A stretch of DNA of 64,000 nt from Nymphaea colorata (GCF_008831285.2 NC_045151.1:4833544-4897543), one strand, 5' to 3'; positions 36,261 through 48,116 are shown, counted from the first letter of the stretch. The notes: generated by a model not told the origin, from the sequence alone. Numbers and translations: made by a program.

Positions 36261-36569
36261 CTTGTAGAGGCCATAAATCTCTAATAGAAAAAGGATATTA
36301 GGTAAAACAATGTATTCTATATTGTTTACCGTGACAAATGTCTACTTACAGATAAATTTAAATCTACACTATATGATGTTTTCTTCTTAAAAGAAAGTAT
36401 TCAGATTGTCTCTACTTATTGCTACCTGGAATTAATATAGGAATTGGACGAAAATGCTCGGACCCTAACTTGTTTCATGGCGGCGACCAGTTGCTGCATG
36501 CTTAAAACAATATCTAGTAAATTGCGCTGGATTTTCTTATTTCAATAGACATAGAGGGATCAATATCAT

Positions 36570-37440
36570 GCAGTCTTTCTTTAGATTGTTCGACATATCC
36601 TGTAATTTTATTGAGTCTTTTGATATTAGAATAATAAACATCAATATCTCTATTCATCTTATAAAATTCTACTCAATATGTCAGTTAAAAAGTTATCTTC
36701 TCTGTTTATGTGTTCAAAAGTGGCCTTATAATTTTGATTTGTGAGGGTATCTTTAAAGGATATCCATTTTCTCTGACTTATTCTTTTTGAATTTTTATTT
36801 TCATAAAATTTTACAATAGCATCACAATCTATCCTAACTATTATTTTTCTATTATTAAGCAAAAATAGTCTAAAACTATTTAACCCATATACTATAGCTA
36901 AGATCTCCTAGTCAATTCTACTGGCAAGTCCTTTTTCTTGATATTGGCTGCTACTATACCTGCAAATGACCTCTATTGTTTTAGGTTCATATTTATTAGG
37001 TTTTCTTTTTAACGCTGCTCCCCATCCATTAATACATCTATCAGATTCAATTATTAAGAAATCTGAATCTAGGGGGAGATACATTTCTGGCAAATGTTTT
37101 ATCACTTCTTTAGCTTTTTCTATTTGTCTTATATCCTCTGTATTGAAATTTTTAACGCCCGTTTGGCCAAGTTTGCTATACAAAAGGCCAACCATTTTCT
37201 CTAGGTCATTAATAAATAGTCTAGCATAATTGACCAATCCTACAAACTCTTGCAGGTTTTGATATCATGTACCTTACATGCTCAAGCCTTTGTGGCTATG
37301 GGCGATAGTAACTTAATTTTTGCTTCACCAATTTGTACACCTAGGTATTCTATATGTCTTCAGAAGAATTATGTCTTTTTACTACTGATTATAATTTTGT
37401 TTCTTAACAATTCCATCTTCACTTACTAGATATACCTATT
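36570..37440 (-). pseudogene. Endogenous caulimovirid reverse transcriptase/RNase H remnant
   Basis: Reading the minus strand from 37440: the RT thumb segment (EYLGVQIGEAKIKL near 37350), then 37237-36908 with LVNYARLF (start), ESDRCINGWGAAL (RNase H first catalytic region) and a YSS motif. Finally 36862-36659 carries the RNase H end, pattern D-C-D-A-I-V-K-F-Y ... FEHI-x-R-E-D-N-F-L-T-D. These match the caulimovirid rather than the Copia or gypsy type. Palm and Y-x-D-D parts are absent from the window, and stops interrupt the joins. Confidence 0.8.
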
Positions 37441-37559
37441 CTGACTAATTAGATATAGTAGTAGTCTCTGTAAAAGTATGATAATTATTATATTGTGTCT
37501 AATTAGTCATATTGCTACTATATCTACAAGATAAACCTAATGTATTGCCTTTTCTTCAA

Positions 37560-38065
37560 CAAGAAATGTGTGGATTGTTACTTTTGCTTTTTTGATGCGT
37601 GTGAGATTCCTTCCATCCTTATTTACTTTATCTATATGCAACATTGTTTTATGTCACATAAAAATCGTCAGCAACTACGACAGTCTTCTAGAGGCTTCTC
37701 GTGATGATTTGCCTCAAGAGGCAACTACAAGCTTTTTTTATGGGGTGCATCATAGGGTAAATTATTATAAAAATTTACAAACGTAAAACCCATATTTATT
37801 CTGGAGGGTTTTTCAGGGTAGATTTTGAAGTGATAATCTATAATATAAATCCTATTTTTTTTAACTTGGGGGATTTTCCCAAGGAGATGTTTTCGATTTT
37901 CCTAAGCAGATGTTTATCACGTACCCTTTCAAATGGATGACGCTTAAATTTTACAACGAAAGCTCTGTAACCATGGGAAGTTTTTCTATTACTTGCAAAG
38001 GTCAAGTTTTACCGATTTTGATGAATATTAGGCCGCAAAGTTAAGGACTCAGCAGCTAAGGTCAA
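37560..38065 (-). repeat. Caulimovirid intergenic/enhancer repeat, unit A
   Basis: It aligns with units B (about 38390-38860) and D (about 42520-42985) through GTGTGAGATTCCTT, TTTATGTCACATAAA, GATGATTTGCCTCAAGAGG and a far segment around GACTCAGCAGC. It is non-coding and lies upstream of the viral TATA boxes on the minus strand. Confidence 0.75.
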
Positions 38066-38870
38066 GTTATGGATGGATGGGTGTGGATACAAAAGCGGAT
38101 GTGGATGAGGACGATGTTTACAAGCTCTAGGGTGGTGCTTTTATAGGCACTGGACTTCAAATTAATTTACAACTTAGAAAAGGAATTGGATTCCTTCACG
38201 AACAAGCAAAGTACTAACAAATAAACATAGTTACATTCAAAGCAACTCGAAGCAGGACAGTTGTCGTATGCTAGATAAGATGGCAGTTGAACGTGTTCAA
38301 AAGTCAAAAAGTACTACAATGCATAATAGTGCCCGTCGGAATGCTATAGTGACTGCAACAGTAACCGCCTTCGCCGTTTCTTCAAGAAGAAATGCGTGGA
38401 TTGTTACTTTTTCTTTTTTAATGCGTGTGAGATTCCTTTCATCCTTATGTACTTTATCTACACGCAACATTGCTTTATGTCACATAAAAATCATCGGCAA
38501 CTACAATAGTCTTCTAGAGGCTTCTCATGATGATTTGCCTCAAGAAGTGACCCAAATCTTATCCTGTAAGGTCCATCACCAGGTAAATTTTTATGTCATA
38601 CAAACGTAAAACCCATATTTATCCTAGAGGGTTTTTCCAGGGTAGATTTTGAGGTGACAACTACAATGCGAATCCTATTTTTTAACTTGGGGATTTTCCT
38701 AAGGAGAGGTTTATCACATGCCCTCTCAAACAGATGATGCTTAGTTTTTACATGAGAAGCACTATACTCATGAAAAATTTATCTATTACTTGCAAAGGGT
38801 CATGTTTTACCGATCTTGATAAAATGTTAGGCTGCAGGGTTAAGGACTCAGCAGTGTCATCCTTTTTCTA
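38066..38870 (-). repeat. Caulimovirid promoter/intergenic repeat, unit B
   Basis: It has a TATA box on the minus strand (38145-38139, TATAAAA) with the leader side toward lower coordinates, then the enhancer-type half. The 113-residue frame open on the plus strand (38268-38609) also occurs in unit D, but only because the two DNA copies are similar. Confidence 0.7.
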
Positions 38871-38879
38871 CTTTAAATA

Positions 38880-39440
38880 AAATTTACTGCCATGCTGGAT
38901 CAGTCTCTTCTTTTGTATCTGATTTATAATCGAAATAGGGAACCATTGCACAGTCTTTACTAATGTATTCTAATTCTTTAATCTGCCATCTTGAAATGTT
39001 TTGGGAAAAATATTCACGCAAACTTGGTTTAATAGAAATATAGTTGGAGAATGGTATGATCACAGATACATGTTTGGAATCGAATGTGCATATTCTGGTA
39101 TTCTTGTCTTTTGAAATAAGGTTGAATGGATGGTATCATTTCTTCAATTCTTTTGACATTTTAAATTCTCTCCATCTTGTAATTTCATCGTACCAATTGT
39201 TTGGAGGAGCTTCAGGAACCATTGTTCGCAGTAAATTGGCCTATAGAGGGACAACAAAGGAGTATGTCCTAATAATGATATCTTCCTTACGTCACAAGGA
39301 TAATCATATGTTGGGGGAATTGCATCAATGTTCAGGTTTACAAAGCCCTCTGAAACCCAATTGTTTATGAATATTTATTCTACTATATAAGCTAATCGCC
39401 AATTGAATCTTAGCATATGTATCTTCTCTACTGTTGTTGC
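38880..39440 (-). pseudogene. Caulimovirid coding fragment, copy 1 (minus strand)
   Basis: It aligns with 43330-43021. The shared minus-strand motif I-P-F-S-N-x-I-x-I-K-P and the ending E-E-T-D-P-A-W-Q are visible in both. The frame is broken here. It is probably the same viral gene as the tentative movement protein at 35546-35140. Confidence 0.5.
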
Positions 39441-39529
39441 GATTATCCTTTTTACATATCCTTGTTATACCAAATTTTGCAAGGAAATCTGCATATCAAA
39501 TACTTCCATATCTATCCATTTTTTAAGGT

Positions 39530-39960
39530 TGATGCTCGCCAAGATGGTACTAAAAAGAAAAGAGGGGGCCGGATTTGCACATAAAAGTGTCGGTTCGTTT
39601 TTCTTACAACATGGGAGACAGAGGAGAAGAGGGAAGGAAAAGAAGAGGGGCGTAGGAGAGGAGACAGAAACCGAGAGGACCTGCAGCCTACCAAGCACTT
39701 TGAACGGGATAGGTGTGGATGCAGAAGAGGATGTAGATGAGGATGATGCTTACAAACTCCGGGGTGGTACTTTTATAGGCACCAGACTTAAATTAATTTA
39801 CAACTTGGAAAAGGAATTGGATTCTTTTCCAAACAAGCAAAGCATTAACAAACAAAAACAATTATATACGAAGGACTCGAAGTAGGATAGTTGTCATGTG
39901 CTAGATGATGTGGCAGTCGAACGTGTTCAAAAGTCAAAAAGTACTACAGTGCACAATATT
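39530..39960 (-). repeat. Caulimovirid promoter/leader repeat, unit C (partial)
   Basis: It aligns with 42030-42465. It includes the GGAGACAGAGGAGAAGAGGG purine block and a minus-strand TATA box (39777-39771). It stops at about 39960, where an unrelated viral fragment joins. Confidence 0.7.
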
Positions 39961-39984
39961 TCAGTCCTCTATTTGACTGAAATT

Positions 39985-41170
39985 CGTTTGATTCATTTTT
40001 TTCATTTGGTTGTTTTTACTTATAGTCCAGAAATCTTACGGTATAACTACCATCAAAATTTTTAAACATTAGACTTTCCTCTGTAATTTTAATATTAGTA
40101 TTAATTTCTAAGTTTTTACTAATATTCCAATCTAATCCTTCTAATTTTTCGGGATCAATAGCCATAGGCTTAATAATCCTTATACCTTTACTTCTCATGG
40201 ATTCCATGGTTGCTTTTATATTGATTTTGTATTTTGTTGTACTATTATTTGTCACTTTATCTAAAATCCTACATTTGTAAGTTGGTTTTTTTTTCTGTAA
40301 ATGTTTCGTATATTTTAGTTTGGATTCCCATAACTATATGTTCAAGATCTCTTAAAGCAAGAAATCAGGTGCAGAATAGAATATCCCTTTGTTATCTGAC
40401 ATGTCAATTTCCATCTTTTCTAGCATCATTTGTCCATCCTTTGTCTAGTAGGGTGATTAGAGCTTTTGTCCCTAAATTTCTTCTAGTTAATCCCTTAATT
40501 CCTATAATTATTGGCCAAGAGGAATGAACTTATTTTGATTTTTTAATGATTATTTAATACTTTCTTGGCTTACGATGTCGATGTTTTGGTGTTCAGTGGT
40601 TACACAAACTTCTTCCTCTCGACTTATTCTTACTAATCAGGGGTTTATACTCCAAAACCTTGTTCTGTATAAGGTTCTAGGGCTTAATAGAGTTAACTAA
40701 ATCAAGCTAGGGCCTTGGCTTTGAATCATTCTAGTCAAGAGATTTCCATCTATTTGTCTTATTTCATTAGTGTTACTAAGGGTTCTACTAAGACCAAAAA
40801 AGGAATGTCTTCCAGTCATTATCTGTTAGAAGAACTAATACTTTTGGGAATAGGGGTATGCTTTACTTCACCATTTCCTTTATAAAGATTGTCCAGCCTT
40901 TTTGTTAATCCTTCTAAATTTGCTCATTGTGATTCTGACCTTTTGCCTATAGTCCGTTCGAGTTGACTAATTTTCTGACTTAATTTTGTTACATAATAAT
41001 TATCATATTTAGTTGTCGAATCAATATTTTATCAGAACTATTGGGCGGTTCATACCTACTTAGTCCTTCTGTGTCTGGGTAATATGTTATGGTTTCTTTT
41101 AAGCTCTGTATGTAAATATCTTCTTTATCACTCATTTGGGAATAAAATGGATATAATCTGTAGCAAGAAA
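39985..41170 (-). pseudogene. Endogenous caulimovirid first reading frames, inverted copy
   Basis: From 41170 downward it mirrors 32500-33030, including the ATGAGTGATAAAGAAGATAT start near 41135. A 79-residue frame at 40255-40016 follows (LDWNISKNLEINTNIKITEE...VRFLDYK), tentatively the start of the movement protein. Breaks occur around 40960 and 40640. Confidence 0.65.
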
Positions 41171-42043
41171 AGACTTGACTAATAGAGTTTACTTGTTTTA
41201 ATTGTTTTAGAATTTTGATATAGTTCTGAATTCGAATATTCTAAGATATTCATATGAAGGTATAATAGAAAGCAATTAATATTACTAATCATAACAAATG
41301 TAAGCAAAGAAATATCGTCAACTATATGGTAACAACAAATTTTTTTTGTAGCTCAAAAGTTCATATAGCATACTAGGTACACATCTCCCTTTATCCCGTA
41401 GTCCTATGTATCATTCATACAACTCCACACTCTGTTTGTGAGTCTTTGTTTTAAATTGAAAAAGTTTGTTTTCATAGGAACATGGTTCTATGAATAGATA
41501 ACACATTTATTATACAAAAGAACAAAGTAGAACATGGTGGGTTTATGGTCTTGTTCCTCTGATTTTGAAAACTTTTTGGATTCCCCTTTCATAAAACACT
41601 ATGCGCAATATCTCATGTGATCCCACTCAAACCTCATTGTTCATGTACTTTTTTCTCCTAAATGGCCTCATGCCTTAGTGGATACTTCTTTTCCACAATA
41701 ATCTATTGATCCTTAAGGATTTACACGGTGGCTCATCCAAAGAATCAAGTACTCATAAACACAGGAACAATATCACAAACTGACCATCTTGTAACAGGTT
41801 CTCTTTCATAACTCATGGTTCCTATGCATAGATCATGGCTAGGGCCAGAATTTTTCAGTATAAAACACATATTCATAATAACATATTATACAGGTGTATG
41901 AAAAGAGACATGCTTCTGGGGAAAAGACTTTTCCATTTGGCTTATAAGCTAACTATCAAATGAAACATCAAAATACACATAAAGATTTGCATTAATAACA
42001 AAACTTACTTACAATACCAAAAGCGTACTAGATTTTGATACCA
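41171..42043 (-). other. Caulimovirid leader, inverted copy, with primer site
   Basis: Mirror of 31644-32520. The primer site TGGTATCA is at 42043-42036 on the minus strand, with long AT-rich non-coding sequence after it. It joins the promoter unit D to the first reading frame, so this stretch still shows the viral order promoter, primer site, leader, first gene. Confidence 0.7.
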
Positions 42044-43015
42044 AAAAGAAAAGAGAAGGCCGGATTTGCACACCAAAAGCACTGGTTCGCTTTTCTCACA
42101 TCATGGGAGATAGAGGAGAAGAGGGAAGGAAAAGAAGAGGGGCTTAGGAGAGGAGACAGGAACCGAGAGGACCTGCAGCCAACCAAGCACTTACAACGGG
42201 TGATGGATGGATGGGTGTGGATACAGAACCGGATGTGGATTAGAATGATGTTTACAAGCTCTAGGGTGGTGCTTTTATAGGCACCAAACTTCAAATTCAT
42301 TTACAACTTAGAAAAGGAATTGGATTCCTTCCCGAACAAGCAAAGTACTAACAAACAAAAATAGTTACACGCAAAGGAACTCGAAGCAGGACAGTTGTCG
42401 TGTGCTAGATAAGATGGTAGTTGAACGTATTCAAAAGTCAAAAAGTACTACAGTGCATAATAGTGTCTGTTGGAATGCTATAATAACTGCAACAGTAACC
42501 ACCTTCGCCGTTTCTTCAAGAAGAAGTGCATGGATTGTTACTTTTGCTTTTTTAATGCGTGTGAGATTCCTTTCATCCTTATGTACTTTATCTACACGCA
42601 ACGTTGCTTTATGTCACATAAAGATCATCGGCAACTACAACAGTCTTTTAGAGGCTCCTCATGATGATTTGCCTCAAGAGGTGACCCAGATCTTATCCTG
42701 TAAGGTGCATCACCAGGTAAATTTTTATGTCATACAAACGTAAAAGCCATATTTATCATAGAGGGTTTTTCCAGAGTAGATTTTGAGTTGATAATCTACA
42801 ATGCAAATCCTATTTTTTAACTTGGAGGATTTTTCTAAGGAAAAGTTTATCGCGTGCCCTCTCAAACGGATGTTGCTTAGTTTTTATATGAGAAGCATTT
42901 TACCCATGAAAAGTTTATCCATTACTTGCAAGGGTCATGTTTTACCGATCTTGACGAATGTTAGGCTGCAGCAGGGTTAAGGACTCAGTAGCTTCATCCC
43001 TTTTCTACTTTAGAT
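42044..43015 (-). promoter_or_regulatory. Caulimovirid promoter/intergenic region, unit D (most complete)
   Basis: The minus-strand TATA box (42279-42273, TATAAAA) lies about 230 bp upstream of the primer site. The enhancer-like half extends to about 42985. It contains TGACATAAA and TGACTTTTGAA words. This is the only unit still joined to a primer site and first frame. Confidence 0.65.
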
Positions 43016-43020
43016 AATGT

Positions 43021-43335
43021 TTACTGCCATGCTGGATCAGTCTCTTCTTCTGTATCTAATTTATAATCGAAATAGGAAACCATTGCATAGTCTTTACCAA
43101 TGTCTCCTAATTCTTTAGTCTGCCATCTTGAATTCTTTTGGGAAAAATGTTCATGCAAACCTGGTTTGATATAAATGTGGTTGGAGAATGGTATGACCAT
43201 AGATACATGTCTTGAATCGAATGTGTATATTTTGGTACTCCTGTCTTCTGAAATATGGTTGAATAGATGGTGCCATTTCTTCAATTTTGGTGACATCTTA
43301 AATTCTTTCCATCTTGTAATTTTGTGTCATAGTCG
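43021..43335 (-). pseudogene. Caulimovirid coding fragment, copy 2 (minus strand)
   Basis: An open 91-residue frame at 43296-43021 is similar to 39330-38880. It is followed on the minus strand by unit D, exactly as copy 1 is followed by unit B. In the virus this gene therefore lies just before the intergenic region, or the order was set by rearrangement. Confidence 0.5.
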
Positions 43336-43364
43336 TTTGGAGGATTGTAAGTTTGTTTTGTTAA

Positions 43365-43840
43365 TTCTTTACTTCTTAAAATTAATTATGATTTGTGTGT
43401 TTATGTATGCCACTTTATAGAAATTTGGAGTTATCATACAAAGTTAACATGATTGTGTAGAGTTCGTTATTAGCTATCCAACAACAGTAACTAAGTAGAA
43501 TTTTGATAAATCACGATAAAGAACCATTCAATTGAAATAAGAGTTCTTTAGAAATTCTCAAAAACATACATGTAGTTAATTAGCTGCTTAAATGAAATTA
43601 CTTAGCACTCTTAAGGAATTTAGCTATAAGGAGGATTAGTAATTTGTTAATCAAGTGATTATTATTACTAATCATGATTAAAATTAATTAATGATTGTTA
43701 ATCAATGATTAACCTTAATTTATTAGGAATTAGCTTTAATTAGTTAAATAATTAACCAATGATGATATTACTAATTACTTTTGAGATGAAATGAAATTTC
43801 TTAAAAATTTATGTTTTCCTTTAAAAGAAGGTCATTTTGG

Positions 43841-43876
<36 letters not shown>

Positions 43877-44810
43877 AAAGAGGGAAAAGAGAGGAAGAAG
43901 AGAAGGGGGGGAGAAAGAGGAGCCGCCAACACAGCCAAGGAGGTCATCCAGTGAAGTTGTAGGTGTCTACCGCAGCCCAAGAACCAGGTAAAACGCAGCT
44001 ATGCCCTTACCTAAGGGTTTTACGATTGAAAATTTGTGTTTTGATTAAATTTGGATTGTTGCATGTATGGTTCCATGCCAAATTCTAGGATTGGTGTCCA
44101 TTTTTGTGCTCTGTGAATTGGTATATTTGATTGGTTAAAAAAGAGCTCGGTTTGGGCATTTTCATGAACCCCCAAAACCTTAGTTTTCCCTAGCGGCCCT
44201 CTGAGGTCAATTTGGTGTGTAGTTTTTGTGCCAATTTTTATGATTGATGCATATTTCTTGAACTCTATGCATTTTCATATTTAATTTCAACGACACAGTT
44301 TATGCATTTTTATAAAATCCCAAGCCCTAGTTTTTCCTAGGAACCCTTTTGGGGCCAATTTGACATGTAATTGAGAACATCATTATGACTTACTAACTAA
44401 ACATTTTTGGCTGAAAAGGCCACGACCCTCTAGGGTCAGTTTGGTGTGTAGTTTTCCCGTCAATTTTTATAATTGATGCATATTTCTTGTATTCTGTGCA
44501 ATTTCATATCTAATTTCAAGAAAAACGACACATTTTACGAACATCCCAAGCCCTAGTTTTTAGTAGGGACTCTTTTAGGATCAATTTGACATGTAATGGG
44601 GCACATCATCACGACTTACTCTATACATACTTTGGGCTAAAAAGGGGGGATGGATTTCTTTTACCCTGCCGAAAATGGTCGTGGCTGATGGCTTTCCCAA
44701 ACCGGTCTGTGTTGGTTGGCCATGGCTTCTGCACGGCCACCTTGGGTAGGCCACGGCTTAGCGTTTGACTTATTTTGTTTATTGATATGCACACCCATAC
44801 GCATTCTTGT
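43365..44810 (+). repeat. 3' LTR of the Tekay-like element, right piece
   Basis: It aligns with the 12407 LTR from about its 60th base nearly to the end. Shared: ATGCCACT..GGAGTTATCAT, the GA-rich box (43844-43960), CCAGTGAAGTTGTAGGTGTC, GGTGTCCATTTTTGTGCTC and GGCCACGGCTTAG. An internal tandem duplication of about 220 bp (about 44190-44400 and 44415-44620) is absent from the 5' LTR. It is truncated near 44810. Confidence 0.75.
43844..43873. repeat. (GA)15 microsatellite
   Basis: Pure GA run inside the LTR's purine box. Confidence 0.95.
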
Positions 44811-45351
44811 GAATTGTTTTCCTAAATAGTTTTTAGGCAAATTGAAGAAGTTTTCACTCTAGGCAATTCATTCCTAGATTTTTCTCGAAAGAGAATATAG
44901 AAAGAGAAGAAAAGAAGTCGTCGCGCTGACTTCTTTTCGCTTTTCGTGTTGGGAAAAGACGACTTTCATTCTCACTAATGAGAAGTTTAATCTCGATTGA
45001 AAATTTGAGTTTTAGATCTCGATTCAGATCGATCTCAAACTTAATTTTGAAATTTTGCTTAAATTTGGCAAAAATCCTAAAAATTTTGCAATTCATCACT
45101 GTAAATTGAATTTTGTAACTGATTCCTAGACGTGGATCTAGGATTGGGTTAGGCAAACTTCGACTGGATTCCAGTCCGGGAATTTCTTTGGAAATTTTCA
45201 AAATTGCCATTTATAAACATTTGAGAAAACTTTGGGTCTAAACACTAGCTCAGAGGGTCCTCCCCTGAGAACCTAGGAAAAGTCCGAAACTTAATGCTCC
45301 ATTTGTTTTTGCCTTAAAAGTTAAAACCATGATTCGGTGAAAGGATTTTGG
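44811..45351. other. Intergenic, no gene supported
   Basis: It contains a perfect inverted repeat, 44909-44919 and 44928-44938 (arm GAAAAGAAGTC, 8-base loop). The 118-residue minus frame at 45210-44854 resembles nothing I know and is AT-driven. Confidence 0.5.
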
Positions 45352-45512
45352 CAATATTATATAGAGTAATGGTCTGGGAGTCGAGTCGAGTAAAAACGAG
45401 TCGAGTTCATGACAATCAAACTCGGCTCGTTTATAAACGAGTAGAGTATGACCCTAGTTTTTTCAAGCGAGTTCGAGTCGAACCCGAGTTGGCTCATTGT
45501 GCAGCCCTAAAA
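45352..45512. mobile_element. CTCGAG/AACTCG-type element, short copy
   Basis: GAGTCGAGTCGAGT, AAACGAGT and CAAGCGAGTTCGAGTCGAACCC, ending CTCATTGTGCAGCCCT. It matches the right half of the 1900-2395 element. The left end is lost. Confidence 0.5.
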
Positions 45513-46448
45513 GGCTGTTCATTTTCTTGTATTTTTTATGCAATTTTTTATGCGTTTCTTTGGCTTGCCCTTGCTTTATATTGCTATGAGATCAGATGAG
45601 ATCAGACTTGAAGACATCACAAAAGAAATAAATAAAAGGGGTGTGTCTTTTCCATGTAATACTCTAGAAATTAATTATTATTTGCTATATTGGTAAAAGT
45701 TTCCTGGAAATGGAACAATAAAGAAATCTTTTTGTTCCCTAGTTTTAGAAGCGAATATTGTACAGATATTAGATAGGCTTTACATCTTCTACTGTAAGTA
45801 ATGCATGAGGGTAGGGTGGGCTTAGCTTATCTAGACTAGTATTTTGTGAACAAACACATTCTTAATAAGTATAGACATTCATTTTTTTTTCATATCTTAT
45901 ATTACCAACAGTTTTCATTGCCAAAATGATTCTACCAATCAATTTCATTCATTGCATTTTTTTTATATTTATATTTTCCTTTGTGTTTTTTGTTTTAAAC
46001 TTTTAAGCCTTCTTGTCAGTTGCCCAGATAATTATGTAGGCTTTTGCAGCCAGTTGTGGCTAGATTGATGAGGATTTTCTATGGGTAATTGGATCTCATT
46101 GGTAGATTCCTAAGCAATATTAAATTTCTTTCTTATAGTGAGTAGGAAATCTATGCAGTGGTAACAATTATCGCTATAGATCTAACCAACCCTCCATCAC
46201 TCATCACAGTGTAAACAACTATACTGTCGATGTAAAGTTCACCGTGATGGCATTTACTTTCAGCCGCAACAGTGATCCCAAGCGGCAGACCATATATGGA
46301 TGTGATTGATCTTCTTAAATTCAAATATAGCATTTATATTCAAGCTGAGCTTATATTTCAAGTCCACATTTATTTGGATAGTCCAACTTAGACTTTTTGA
46401 AGAGAATGTAAGCTATGTTTGATTAACTATTCCCCACTTCATGCAAAG
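45513..46448. other. Intergenic, no gene seen
   Basis: AT-rich unique-looking DNA without supported frames or repeats. Confidence 0.6.
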
Positions 46449-46611
46449 CAGGAGGCGAAGCTAAGGTAAAAAAAAAAAAAAATTAACATGTGAATTTTGG
46501 AAAATTTTACTCATTTTATATAAAAATTTTGAAAAATGATATTTCGACCCTAATCAAAATTTAGAAACTTTAATTCGGTCATTTTCATGAAAAATTTTGG
46601 CTCTGCCCCTG
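46449..46611. mobile_element. Short hAT-like MITE (CAGG-GGC-G/A-AGC ends)
   Basis: Left end CAGGAGGCGAAGCT. The complement of the right end is CAGGGGCAGAGCC. The flanking 8-mers ATGCAAAG and ATGGAAGG match at 6 of 8, as for an old 8-bp target duplication. The 163-bp core is AT-rich and related to the intron copy at 549-675. Confidence 0.55.
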
Positions 46612-48116
46612 ATGGAAGGCTATTTTTGCCATATATAAGACAAGGGAACGCATCGCGAGAACCTCTTCCTTCACCAATACATCAAATTTAAGACTTAAAA
46701 TCAAGCGATGAAAATCAGGAGAGAGATATTCAACAATTGACGCCCAATTTTAAGCCGTGCAATTATAGACTCAATAAGCCCCAAACCAAACAGTACTATA
46801 GCTGGACCTAATATGTAGCCTAATAAAGGGGGGTGTATATCCTTTGTCGGCTACTTACAAAGCAGAAGCAACAAAATGTTTTTTTTTCATACATAGATAA
46901 GGGATTTTAATTGAATTCAAAATTGCCCTTCATTCGCAAGAAGCTAAGGGAGCCGAAATTTTTGAACTGAGTGACACTTTTTGTGGCCAACCTGGGTTTG
47001 ATATGGACGTTGCATGTGACTGAAACTAGGTCTATCTTCATCACAATGGGATTTTTAAAGGCCTACACCAGCCACGCTGTAGCTCCACTACTGGTTGCTT
47101 CATAAAGCGAACAAACATACTCTGAACGAGTTGAGTGACATGATAGATGCGACGGCCGTTCTATGTTAAAGAACAACCAGAAGGAGACATGATAAACGCA
47201 CAGGCATGAGTTCGACGTGCTTATGCAATATGGTAATTCTTTTGGTTGAAAATTGAAATCTCAATAACCTAATTTCTCTTGGTATTTTAAATACGCTGTT
47301 TATTATTTTTTAATTACCTTAATATATATATATACCTCTAATATTAACTCTTAGTTTCTAGTTGTGGCATATGATCTCAATGATTTAATGAATTATTCAC
47401 ATTCAATAGAAAAATGAACTAATAAGGATGTTGGCCATATATTAATATAGATTCGACATTGAAGGTTCTTTATAGTCTTGAATTGGCTCGTTATGATAAA
47501 GAATCTGGAAGTTTTTTTCACATTCTTAAACAAGCCTGTGATTGCAATTAGTGGCTCGGCCGATAAAAGAAAGTTTATGTGTATAACATAGTTTTAAGAA
47601 CATTTAAGGAAAGGTAGAAAAGATAAGAAGAATAAAAAGTTATTTGACTTGTTTAAGAATTGCAATCAACTCGCAACAATAAGCCTAGGTGGGTTCGAAC
47701 CCGAGTTGTGAGTTTCGGGCCGAGCCAATGCCCAAGCTTAGTATCGACGCTATCAGTTTGTTCCTTTGACAAGGCATATCGATACGCATCAGTTGCATTG
47801 TCTTATTCGGTTAAAGTGTTTAATTTTTTTATTTTTATTGTATGAGCCCACAGTTGTAAGGGGCATAGGTATCGGCCAACACGCGATCCGGATGCACAGC
47901 ATAGTTAAATCACACGGATCTTGTCGCTCAAATTGTGAAATAACAAAAAAAGATAAGCCTGCAATGCACAGTGGTACCGATTTCGAGGTTGCCCTTGAAA
48001 ATAAGAAACTCTTAGACCGGCTTTTGCCATTCAAAACAATATAATCGATTTCTTTTTCGCATCTGATTAATAGTTTTGCACGCATTGCTATTGCTATTAT
48101 GTATGGAGAGTTTGAC
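46612..48116. other. Intergenic, no gene supported
   Basis: A small TA run lies at 47320-47333. Short overlapping frames at 47660-48133 have no recognisable content. Confidence 0.55.

Noticed and set aside
38268-42743. Two similar 113-residue plus-strand frames (38268-38609 and 42402-42743)
   Set aside because: They lie antisense across the repeated viral promoter units. Their similarity is explained by the DNA repeat, and unit A breaks the frame.
37560-43015. Possible CRISPR-like or satellite array from the repeated units
   Set aside because: Units are long, unequal and viral in origin, with no spacer-repeat pattern.
47680-47710. GGGTTCGAACCC, like the T arm of a tRNA
   Set aside because: No acceptor, D or anticodon arm can be folded at the right distances upstream.
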